Of a stretch of 64,000 nucleotides of DNA, positions 33,136 through 40,052 are shown in pieces. Within the stretch, counting starts at the first letter, position 1; the number at the start of each line of letters is the position of its first letter. The position numbers were made by a program, and so were the translations under genes. The notes under the pieces were generated by a model that saw nothing but the letters and a program-made list of their open reading frames with translations, had not been told where the DNA came from and ran no database searches. This DNA is from Chryseobacterium suipulveris (GTDB lineage Bacteria > Bacteroidota > Bacteroidia > Flavobacteriales > Weeksellaceae): NCBI RefSeq assembly GCF_022811685.1, contig NZ_CP094532.1, positions 955,501 to 1,019,500 on the forward strand, written 5' to 3'.

Positions 33136-33834
33136 ATGAAAATTTTAAACAAAACAAATATCGCTGCACTTTTCGTGTCTTCAGCTTTGTTGCTGACCAG
33201 TTGTGAGGCAGTGAAAAATTCAAACAACCAACAGAGAGGAACAGTAATCGGAACCGCAGCAGGTGCGGTGATCGGAGGTGTTCTTGGGAACAATATCGGT
33301 AAAGGTGGAAACGCTCCAGCTGGTGCAGTTCTCGGAGGAATCGTTGGTGGTGTTGCCGGAAACGTTATCGGGCGCCAAATGGACAAACAGGCAAAAGAAA
33401 TCAAGGAAACCCTTCCTGGAGCTGAAGTGGAAAGAGTAGGTGAAGGTATTAAAGTTACCCTGAAAGAAAACATGGTAAACTTTGCTTTCGACAAATCTGA
33501 CCTTCAGCCGCTTGCAAAAACCAACCTTGATAAACTGGCGGAAGTTTTGAAAAACAATCCGGATACCAACATCAATATCTACGGACATACCGACAGTAAA
33601 GGTACTGCGGCGTACAACCAGGGACTTTCTGAAAGAAGAGCGGCATCCGTGAAAAGCTATTTGGTATCTAAAGGTGTTGACGCTTCCCGAATGTTTACAA
33701 TGGGAATGGGTCTGACCGAGCCAATCGCAACCAACGAAACCGAGGCAGGCCGCGCTCAGAACCGTAGAGTTGAATTTGCAATTACTGCAAACGAGAATAT
33801 GATCAATGACGCTAAAACGAGTGGACAGAATTAA
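33136..33834 (+). CDS. OmpA-family lipoprotein (YiaD-like)
   Basis: A 232-residue lipoprotein, Cys23 in LLLTSC. Residues about 35-80 form the glycine zipper (TAAGAVIGGVLGNNIGKGG, GAVLGGIVGGVAGNVIG), and residues about 105-220 the OmpA_C peptidoglycan-binding domain, with IYGHTDSKGTAAYNQGLSERRA and NRRVEFAI. It should tie the outer membrane to peptidoglycan. A terminator follows. Confidence 0.93.
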   Translation: MKILNKTNIAALFVSSALLLTSCEAVKNSNNQQRGTVIGTAAGAVIGGVLGNNIGKGGNAPAGAVLGGIVGGVAGNVIGRQMDKQAKEIKETLPGAEVERVGEGIKVTLKENMVNFAFDKSDLQPLAKTNLDKLAEVLKNNPDTNINIYGHTDSKGTAAYNQGLSERRAASVKSYLVSKGVDASRMFTMGMGLTEPIATNETEAGRAQNRRVEFAITANENMINDAKTSGQN

Positions 33835-33857
33835 TTGTTCGCCAATATTTCAATAAT

Positions 33858-33884
33858 AAAAAGTCCGCTTCGGCGGATTTTTTT
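33858..33884 (+). terminator. Terminator after the OmpA-like gene
   Basis: TCCGC-TTCG-GCGGA hairpin with a stable UUCG tetraloop, A-rich before and seven T after. Confidence 0.9.
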
Positions 33885-33897
33885 GTTTTAAAATCCT

Positions 33898-33905
33898 TAA
33901 TTTTG
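33898..33905 (+). promoter_or_regulatory. -7 box of the UbiA-DprE operon
   Basis: TAATTTTG matches TAnnTTTG and lies 17 bases before the ATG at 33923. Confidence 0.5.
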
Positions 33906-33922
33906 TTGTTGAAATCGCACGA

Positions 33923-34807
33923 ATGATAAAATATCTCAAATTACTTCGGGTAGAACAATGGGTGAAAAACCTGTTTGTTTTCGCGCCCCTGTTTTTCTCG
34001 GGAAATATACTGAATCAGGATTTACTGCTGAAGAGCATTTTCGCATTCTTTGTTTTTTCATTTGCAGCAAGTGCGATCTACATCATCAACGACTACTCCG
34101 ATATCGAGTCGGACCGGAAACATCCTGAGAAATGCAAAAGGCCACTTGCAAGCGGGGCGATTTCTAAACCCACCGCAATCGTATTTTTGATCGGGCTGGT
34201 TCTGCTCAACATTGGACTTGTTTTCGTTGGGGAAAGTTACTTTCACCTTAGTTACTGGAAGTTTGCGACAATCATCGTTTTCTACTTCCTGATGAATATT
34301 GCTTATACTTTTAAGCTGAAACACGTGGCAATTATCGATGTATGCATCATCGCAATCGGTTTTGTACTAAGGGTTTTGGCGGGAGGTTACGCAACGGGAA
34401 TTTATATTTCTCAATGGGCGATTTTGCTGACTTTTGTTTTGGCACTGGTTCTCGCGATTGGTAAGAGAAGAGGCGAGCTTATCAATGCACAGATTTCTGG
34501 AAGAACGAGAAAAGCACTCGACGGTTACAATGTGCAGTTTGCCGATATTGCGCTTTCGATCAGTTGTACTTTGGCGATCATCTGTTACCTGATGTTTACC
34601 CTTTCACCGGAAGTTCAGCAGCGATTTCATACGCGGGTTTTTTACACCGTATTTTTTGTGGTTTTCGCATTTCTAAGATATTTGCAGCAAACGTTGGTGT
34701 ACAACAGAACGGAGTCGCCCACGAAAATCATTTACAAAGACCGCTATATCCAGGTGACTTTAGTGCTATGGATCGCGGCATTTTTACTTCAAATTTATTT
34801 TAAATAA
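33923..34807 (+). CDS. UbiA-family decaprenyl-phosphate phosphoribosyltransferase
   Basis: A 294-residue membrane prenyltransferase with eight or nine helices. The UbiA Asp-rich motif NDYSDIESDRKHPEKCKRP and the following RPLASG are those of the Rv3806c/DPPR synthase subgroup, not of ubiquinone or heme O enzymes; the second motif is DVCIIAIGFVLRVLAGG. It should move 5-phosphoribose from PRPP to polyprenyl phosphate. Its stop overlaps the DprE1-like start by one base, tying it to the next step of the pathway. Confidence 0.88.
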   Translation: MIKYLKLLRVEQWVKNLFVFAPLFFSGNILNQDLLLKSIFAFFVFSFAASAIYIINDYSDIESDRKHPEKCKRPLASGAISKPTAIVFLIGLVLLNIGLVFVGESYFHLSYWKFATIIVFYFLMNIAYTFKLKHVAIIDVCIIAIGFVLRVLAGGYATGIYISQWAILLTFVLALVLAIGKRRGELINAQISGRTRKALDGYNVQFADIALSISCTLAIICYLMFTLSPEVQQRFHTRVFYTVFFVVFAFLRYLQQTLVYNRTESPTKIIYKDRYIQVTLVLWIAAFLLQIYFK

Positions 34808-36123
34808 TGAAGCCGAATTTTATTCAGAAAGTTACGAATTGGGGGAATTTCCCGGTGGTGGAAAAGGAGATGAAGTCTGAAGATTCACTGCGGAAGATCA
34901 AGGAATTTGTAAGAAACAATAACGAGGTCATCGCAAGAGGAAACGGCAGATGTTACGGTGACGCCTCGCTTTCTGAGCATATTTTTTCTACGAAACGGCT
35001 CAATAAATTCATTAGTTTCGACCGACTGAACGGTATTTTGGAATGTGAATCGGGAATGCTTCTTTCGGAAATTCTGGAGGTGATCGTTCCGCAAGGATAT
35101 TTTCTGTACGTCACTCCAGGAACCAAACTAATCACCATTGGAGGTGCGATTGCATCCGATGTTCACGGCAAAAACCATCACGCGGAAGGTTGCTTCTCAG
35201 ATTATGTTTTGGAGTTTTCTCTATTGAATGAAAACGGGGAAGTTTTGAAATGTTCCCGAAATGAAAATTCTGAAAAATTCTGGGCAACCATCGGTGGAAT
35301 GGGTTTAACGGGAATTATTATTTCCGCTAAGTTTAAACTTAAAAATATTGAGTCCGCATATATTCGCCAGGAAAGCATTAAAGCAGAAAACCTCGATGAA
35401 ATTTTCAAACTCTTTGACGAAAGTGAGTCCTGGACGTACAACGTTGCCTGGATCGACTGCCTGCAAAAAGGGAAGAATATCGGAAGAAGTATTCTGATGC
35501 GCGGTGAGCACGCCTTCAAACACGAGCTTCCGAAGAAGTTGCAGGAAAATCCGCTTCGGCTGAAAAAGAAAGTCAGTCCGACGGTTCCGTTTTATTTTCC
35601 TGATTTTGTTTTGAATAATCTTACGGTGAAGCTGTTCAACCTGCTGTATTTCAATAAACAGACAACCAAGGAAATCAAGAATTTTGTGGATTATGAAACG
35701 TTTTTTTATCCGCTCGACGTCGTAAATGACTGGAACAAGATTTATGGCAAAGGCGGCTTCATTCAGTACCAAATGGTGATCCCCAAAGAACAAGGAAAAG
35801 AAGGGATGAAGAAAATCCTCCAAACCATTGCCAACAGTGGAAACGGCTCTTTCCTTGCCGTATTGAAGCTTTTCGGCAAAAACAATCCCGATGCGTACAA
35901 CTCCTTTCCGATGGAGGGTTATACGCTGGCTTTGGATTTTAAGGTCAATTCAAAACTGAAAGATTTGGTAGCGAAACTCGACAAAGTGGTTGAAGATTAT
36001 GGCGGCAGAATTTACCTGACCAAAGATTCGATGAGCAAATCGTCGCTGACCAATTATCTGCAGAATGTTCAGAACCCGAAATTCGTGTCGCTTCAGCATA
36101 AAAGAATCGTAAACAATAATTAA
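34807..36123 (+). CDS. DprE1-like FAD-dependent decaprenylphosphoryl-ribose oxidase
   Basis: A 438-residue flavoenzyme. FAD contacts: IARGNGRCYGDASLSE (residues about 41-56), TPGTKLITIGGAIASDVHGK with the conserved HGKNHH, and the flavin-side KxGGF segment GKGGFIQYQMVIP. This is the family of mycobacterial DprE1, which oxidises the 2'-OH of decaprenylphosphoryl ribose. Where Mtb DprE1 has Cys387 (GWNICVDF), this protein has Ala375 (GYTLALDF). Translational overlap with the UbiA gene; the DprE2-like SDR follows. Confidence 0.88.
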   Translation: MKPNFIQKVTNWGNFPVVEKEMKSEDSLRKIKEFVRNNNEVIARGNGRCYGDASLSEHIFSTKRLNKFISFDRLNGILECESGMLLSEILEVIVPQGYFLYVTPGTKLITIGGAIASDVHGKNHHAEGCFSDYVLEFSLLNENGEVLKCSRNENSEKFWATIGGMGLTGIIISAKFKLKNIESAYIRQESIKAENLDEIFKLFDESESWTYNVAWIDCLQKGKNIGRSILMRGEHAFKHELPKKLQENPLRLKKKVSPTVPFYFPDFVLNNLTVKLFNLLYFNKQTTKEIKNFVDYETFFYPLDVVNDWNKIYGKGGFIQYQMVIPKEQGKEGMKKILQTIANSGNGSFLAVLKLFGKNNPDAYNSFPMEGYTLALDFKVNSKLKDLVAKLDKVVEDYGGRIYLTKDSMSKSSLTNYLQNVQNPKFVSLQHKRIVNNN

Positions 36124-36162
36124 TGAATTTGCTTCGCAGTGAATGGTCAATACGTGAATTTT

Positions 36163-36212
36163 AAATTCACTCAAAGAAATTCACTCAAAGAAATTCACTC
36201 AAAGAAATTCAC
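36163..36212. repeat. 14-bp tandem repeat before the DprE2-like gene
   Basis: AAATTCACTCAAAG repeated at 36163, 36177 and 36191, with an 8-base partial fourth copy. The first copy also closes a 17-base palindrome GTGAATTT-T-AAATTCAC (36154-36170). The tract ends 7 bases before the ATG at 36220. Confidence 0.9.
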
Positions 36213-36219
36213 TAAGACT

Positions 36220-36945
36220 ATGATCGTTCTCGGCAGTAATTCAGAAATCGCCCAACAGTTTGTAGAGAAAACGCTTCAGGAAGGAGAGAAGTTTGCGACC
36301 GTATATCTCTTCACTTCCGATGTGGAAACGGCTGAGCGTTTTGCAAAGCATATCGATGTGAAATACCTTCAGCAAACCAAAATCTATGAACTGGATTTGT
36401 TGGGAGAAGTTGATTTCTCAAAATTTGACGATATAGATTCAAATCTGCTTTTTTGTGCAACGGGTTATCTCGGCGAAGGAACGGAAGAAGGTCTTTATGA
36501 CAGAAAAAACACCGAAAAAATCATCGACATTAATTATTCGAAATTGGTTCCGGTTCTCAATTATTTCGCCGAAAAAATGGAAAGAAAAAGGACGGGTACG
36601 ATGATCGTTCTTTCCTCTGTCGCAGGTGACCGAGGAAGACAGAGCAATTTCATCTACGGAAGTGCAAAAGCGGGAATGACCGCCTATCTCAGTGGATTGA
36701 GGAACTATCTTTTCAGCAAAAAAGTGCATGTGCTCACGGTGAAGCCGGGATTTATGGATACGAAAATGACGGAAGGACTTCCTTTAAATCCGAAACTTAC
36801 AGCCAGTCCGAAACAGGCGGCAGAAGCGATCTATAAAGCATACAAAAACGGAAAAAACGTGGCGTATGTGCTGCCAATTTGGGGAATCATTATGATGATT
36901 ATCAGAAATATTCCTGAATTTATTTTTAAGAAGTTGAAGCTTTAA
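36220..36945 (+). CDS. DprE2-like short-chain dehydrogenase
   Basis: 241 residues from ATG 36220 (MIVLGSNSEIAQ); a GTG at 36139 would add 27 residues made of the tandem repeat and is unlikely. NAD(P) loop LGSNSEIAQ, NYSKLVPVLNYF, catalytic Ser in IVLSSVAGDRG and YGSAKAGMTAY with the Tyr-x-x-x-Lys pair, then VKPGFMDTKM. As DprE2 it would reduce the 2-keto intermediate to decaprenylphosphoryl arabinose. Follows the DprE1-like gene by 96 bases. Confidence 0.87.
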   Translation: MIVLGSNSEIAQQFVEKTLQEGEKFATVYLFTSDVETAERFAKHIDVKYLQQTKIYELDLLGEVDFSKFDDIDSNLLFCATGYLGEGTEEGLYDRKNTEKIIDINYSKLVPVLNYFAEKMERKRTGTMIVLSSVAGDRGRQSNFIYGSAKAGMTAYLSGLRNYLFSKKVHVLTVKPGFMDTKMTEGLPLNPKLTASPKQAAEAIYKAYKNGKNVAYVLPIWGIIMMIIRNIPEFIFKKLKL

Positions 36946-37062
36946 ATTAATTCGGAATTCTACAAAGATTAAAGTTTTCTTATTTTTTGAAATTCATGAA
37001 ACATCATTAATTTTGAACTGTAAATCTTCGGTCCTCGGACTTCTGTCTTCCTGCTTTTAAAC

Positions 37063-37650
37063 ATGAAAAAACTGTATCTATTTGATTTCGACGGAACTTT
37101 AACGTACAAAGACACGATGTTTATGTACCTGAAATTCTACAATCCCGCGAGATTCAATTTCCAGTTTGCCAAACATATTCCGCTTTTCATTTTGTTGAAA
37201 CTGAAACTCGCCAATGCAGAAAGGGTGAAGAAAAGTTTTGTTTCATCAATTCTAAAAGGGCAGAGCAAAGCAAAAATCGAAGCAAAATCTAAAGAGTTTT
37301 TCGAAAAATACTATCCTGAAATCTTCAGAGAAAATGCGCTTGAATTCATCAAAAATATCGACAGGCAAAACACGGAATCACTGATTGTTTCGGCATCACT
37401 CGATATTTGGGTTAAACCCTTTGCAGAACAGCTCAAGATGAAACTTCTTGCAACCAGAGCGGAATTCAAGAATGATGTTTTTACAGGAAATTTTATTGGG
37501 GAAAACTGCAACGGTGAGGAAAAAGTAAAACGTGTGAAAGAAGAAATTGCTGGAAAGAAATTCGATAAAATCATTGCGTTCGGCGATACTTCGGGCGACC
37601 GTCCGATGATGGAATTTGCAGATGAAAGCCATTACCAATTTTTTCATTAA
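37063..37650 (+). CDS. HAD-IB family phosphatase, candidate DPPR phosphatase
   Basis: A 195-residue HAD protein: motif I LFDFDGTLTYKDT, motif II IVSASLDIW, and motif III/IV IAFGDTSGDRPMME, with a helical cap of the SerB-like IB type. Family members act on small phosphomonoesters. Because it follows the UbiA-DprE1-DprE2 genes on the same strand, it is a good candidate for removing the 5'-phosphate of decaprenylphosphoryl-5-phosphoribose (inference). The 117-base gap before it carries CTTCGGTCCTCGGACTTC repeat words, so it may be transcribed separately. Confidence 0.85.
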   Translation: MKKLYLFDFDGTLTYKDTMFMYLKFYNPARFNFQFAKHIPLFILLKLKLANAERVKKSFVSSILKGQSKAKIEAKSKEFFEKYYPEIFRENALEFIKNIDRQNTESLIVSASLDIWVKPFAEQLKMKLLATRAEFKNDVFTGNFIGENCNGEEKVKRVKEEIAGKKFDKIIAFGDTSGDRPMMEFADESHYQFFH

Positions 37651-37701
37651 ATTTATTCCCGCAAAAATTTCAGCCGCAATCAACAAACTTTTCAAGTAAC
37701 A

Positions 37702-38877
37702 ATGGACAAAATATATCTGGACAATGCCGCCACGACGCCGCTTTCGGAAGAAGTAATCGATGCAATGGTCGGAGTGATGAAAGTGAATTTCGGGAATCCC
37801 TCATCTACGCACACTTTCGGACAGGAAGCCAAGGTCCTCATTGAAAATGTCCGACGAGAAGCTGCGGATTACCTCCACGTTTCGCCTGCCGAAATTATTT
37901 TCACCAGCTGCGGTACTGAATCCAACAACATGATCATCAAATCCTGTGTGAACCACCTCGGTGTGGAAAGGATTATTACCTCGCCGATCGAGCATAAATG
38001 TGTTGCAGAAACTGTTCTGGATATGAAGAAAAGGAGAGGAGTGGAAGTAGTATATCTTCGTCCGAACAAGAAAGGCGACATTGATTTGGCGAAACTCGAG
38101 GAAGTGTTGAAAACTTCCGACAAAAAAACCTTGGTTTCGCTGATGCACGCCAACAACGAGATCGGCAATTTACTTGACCTCAAAAAAGTAGCGGCAATCT
38201 GCAAAGAAAACAACGCATTATTCCATTCCGACACCGTTCAGTCGATGGCGCATTTAGAAATGGATTTCTCCGAAATTCCTCTTGATTTTGCTTCCTGCAG
38301 TGCCCACAAATTCCACGGGCCAAAGGGAAGCGGTTTCGCATTTGTCCGAAAATCTTCGGGATTAAAAGGAATCATCACGGGCGGACCTCAGGAAAGAAGT
38401 TTGAGGGCGGGAACTGAAAATGTTTGCGGTATCGTCGGCTTAGGAAAAGCGCTGGAACTTTCGCTGAAAAATATGGAGGAATACACTTCACATATTGAGG
38501 AAGTGAAACAATATGCGATTGACCGTCTTTCCGCAGAAATCGGCGGGGTAAAATTCAATGGCAGAAGTGCGGAACTTGATAAAAGTCTTTACACCGTTTT
38601 GAGCGTTCTTCTTCCTTTCAAAGATCCGATGATCGGTTTGAAACTCGACATGAAGGGAATCGCGATTTCGCAGGGAAGTGCCTGTTCTTCGGGAGCGACG
38701 CATCCTTCGATGGTGATGATGACGGTGCTTGATGAAGAAGAAATGGAACATACGACGCCGTTGCGCGTTTCTTTCAGCCACCTCACCACAAAAGCCGAAA
38801 TTGACCGGCTTGTAGAAGCTTTGAAAGAAATAGCAGTGACTTTCAGTATAGAAAAAACAGATGTTGAGAATAGATAA
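37702..38877 (+). CDS. Cysteine desulfurase family protein (NifS/IscS-like)
   Basis: A 391-residue PLP enzyme: YLDNAATTPLSEEV opening, GTESNNMIIKS, LMHANNEIGN, HSDTVQS, the PLP lysine in SAHKFHGPKGSGF, and the active-site Cys in SQGSACSSGATHPS. This is the class V aminotransferase group I of cysteine desulfurases, which give sulfur from Cys to Fe-S clusters or tRNA thiolation. No iscU or suf gene is adjacent. It starts 51 bases after the HAD gene. Confidence 0.93.
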   Translation: MDKIYLDNAATTPLSEEVIDAMVGVMKVNFGNPSSTHTFGQEAKVLIENVRREAADYLHVSPAEIIFTSCGTESNNMIIKSCVNHLGVERIITSPIEHKCVAETVLDMKKRRGVEVVYLRPNKKGDIDLAKLEEVLKTSDKKTLVSLMHANNEIGNLLDLKKVAAICKENNALFHSDTVQSMAHLEMDFSEIPLDFASCSAHKFHGPKGSGFAFVRKSSGLKGIITGGPQERSLRAGTENVCGIVGLGKALELSLKNMEEYTSHIEEVKQYAIDRLSAEIGGVKFNGRSAELDKSLYTVLSVLLPFKDPMIGLKLDMKGIAISQGSACSSGATHPSMVMMTVLDEEEMEHTTPLRVSFSHLTTKAEIDRLVEALKEIAVTFSIEKTDVENR

Positions 38878-38905
38878 ATCTTTCAACCAATTGGTAGGAA
38901 AGTTG

Positions 38906-38913
38906 TAACTTTG
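38906..38913 (+). promoter_or_regulatory. -7 box of trxA
   Basis: TAACTTTG, exact TAnnTTTG match, 33 bases before the trxA ATG. Confidence 0.5.
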
Positions 38914-38946
38914 AACTCTTAAAAGAACAATTAAAATTTAGAAGAA

Positions 38947-39264
38947 ATGGCATTAGAAATTACAGACCAATCGTTCCAGGAAACGGTTTTGAATTCAGAT
39001 AAACCTGTATTGGTTGACTTTTGGGCGGTTTGGTGCGGCCCGTGCAGAATGTTGGGTCCGATCATTGAAGAGGTAGCTGCAGATTTTGAAGGGAAGGCAA
39101 TCGTAGGAAAGGTAGATGTGGACAATAACCAGCAGGTTTCTGTGGACTACGGAATCAGAAATATCCCAACAGTTTTGATTTTCAAAAACGGTGAAGTCGT
39201 TGACAAAATCGTGGGTGTTGCTCCTAAGGAGGTAATCGCAGAGAAGCTATCCGCACATCTGTAA
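38947..39264 (+). CDS. trxA: Thioredoxin
   Basis: A 105-residue thioredoxin of standard length: active site FWAVWCGPCRMLGP, cis-Pro in YGIRNIPTVLIFKNGE, and the closing GVAPKEVIAEKL. Cytoplasmic dithiol reductant. It has its own -7 box and a terminator, so it is monocistronic. Confidence 0.96.
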   Translation: MALEITDQSFQETVLNSDKPVLVDFWAVWCGPCRMLGPIIEEVAADFEGKAIVGKVDVDNNQQVSVDYGIRNIPTVLIFKNGEVVDKIVGVAPKEVIAEKLSAHL

Positions 39265-39284
39265 AAATAACTTACTTGAAAATG

Positions 39285-39316
39285 AATGCTTTCCTTTTTT
39301 GGGAAGCATTTTTTTT
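39285..39316 (+). terminator. Terminator of trxA
   Basis: AATGCTTTCC/GGGAAGCATT stem (one G-T pair), T6 loop and eight-T tail. Confidence 0.88.
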
Positions 39317-39324
39317 GCAAATAG

Positions 39325-39355
39325 TTTGTGAGATTAGATAAATGTTGTATTTTTG
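39325..39355 (+). promoter_or_regulatory. Promoter of the tRNA-Asp pair
   Basis: TTTG at 39325-39328, 19-base spacer, TATTTTTG at 39348-39355: one of the best consensus promoters in the window, 36 bases before the first tRNA. Confidence 0.8.
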
Positions 39356-39391
39356 CACTCACCAAAAAGAGAGACGTTCTTTTTTATTTCA

Positions 39392-39465
39392 GATCCGGTA
39401 GTTCAGTTGGTTAGAATGCCGCCCTGTCACGGCGGAGGTCGCGGGTTCGAGTCCCGTCCGGATCG
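39392..39465 (+). tRNA. tRNA-Asp (GTC), copy 1
   Basis: 74 bases. Acceptor stem GATCCGG/CCGGATC, discriminator G, anticodon arm CCGCC-CTGTCAC-GGCGG with anticodon GTC, and T arm GCGGG-TTCGAGT-CCCGT. The CCA end is not encoded. Confidence 0.96.
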
Positions 39466-39494
39466 CAATTACGAAAATTCAGACAACAACTACT

Positions 39495-39568
39495 GATCCG
39501 GTAGTTCAGTTGGTTAGAATGCCGCCCTGTCACGGCGGAGGTCGCGGGTTCGAGTCCCGTCCGGATCG
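39495..39568 (+). tRNA. tRNA-Asp (GTC), copy 2
   Basis: Identical over all 74 bases to copy 1, 29 bases downstream, sharing its promoter; anticodon GTC, no encoded CCA. A terminator starts 2 bases later. Confidence 0.96.
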
Positions 39569-39570
39569 CA

Positions 39571-39600
39571 AAATCTTTCAGTTTACTGAAAGATTTTTTT
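39571..39600 (+). terminator. Terminator of the tRNA-Asp pair
   Basis: Perfect 12-bp stem AAATCTTTCAGT/ACTGAAAGATTT with a TT loop and T tail. Confidence 0.88.
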
Positions 39601-39630
39601 ATTTTAGGAAATCAAATAAAGTAATTGTCT

Positions 39631-39819
39631 ATGTTCTATGTATATATTCTTTATTCTGCAGATTTAGATATCTATTATAAGGGTTTTTCTGAAAATGTAG
39701 ATCAGCGGCTTATTTATCATCTTAAACAGCGTGAAAAAAATACACTTCAAAAGCTACTGACTGGAAGTTAGTTTACTCCAGAAGTCTAAACAATGCCAAA
39801 GATGATTTTGAAAAAAAGG
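39631..39819 (+). pseudogene. GIY-YIG nuclease pseudogene
   Basis: ATG 39631 opens MFYVYILYSADLDIYYKGFS (YVYIL / YYKGF are the GIY-YIG strands) and runs to a TAG at 39769. Adding one base near 39745 restores KATDWKLVYSRSLNNAKDDF, the normal continuation of this family, up to about 39819, where similarity ends before the expected C terminus. So one deletion plus 3' truncation. It lies directly downstream of the tRNA genes. The rest of the gap to 40052 holds two hairpins and no gene. Confidence 0.8.
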
Positions 39820-39929
39820 GTGTTTTCACGGTGTTCTGGTTCATTTTAAAGTTGCAACTTTGTTACAAGCAAAAGAGATTTTTGTGATTGACCCATAAGC
39901 ATTACTAAAACCCTAATCATGAGAGCTTG

Positions 39930-39960
39930 AAATTCCGGAACAATGTTTCGGAATTTTTTT
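39930..39960 (+). terminator. Terminator-like hairpin after the GIY-YIG remnant
   Basis: A 12-bp stem (39930-39941 with 39945-39956, one G-T pair) around AAT, followed by T residues. It may have ended the now broken GIY-YIG gene. Confidence 0.65.
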
Positions 39961-40021
39961 TATTGTCTTTTGGAAAGAAAAGGTTTCCTTGGATGAAGGA
40001 ACGCGGCATTATCACAATGCA

Positions 40022-40043
40022 GAACGCGCCAAACGGCGCGTTC
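40022..40043. repeat. GC-rich palindrome at the 3' end of the S46 gene
   Basis: GAACGCGCC-AAAC-GGCGCGTTC, perfect 9-bp arms, 10 bases beyond the S46 peptidase stop. A related GGAACGCGGCATT word precedes it at about 39998. No T-run on the minus strand, so it is more like a repetitive palindrome that may protect the mRNA 3' end. Confidence 0.6.
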
Positions 40044-40052
40044 CAACAGTTA

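Noticed and set aside
39285..39316. Riboswitch or attenuator after trxA
   Set aside because: Simple stem with T-run in a gap before the tRNA promoter; a normal terminator explains it.
40022..40043. Rho-independent terminator of the S46 gene
   Set aside because: The hairpin is good, but no T-run follows on the minus strand.
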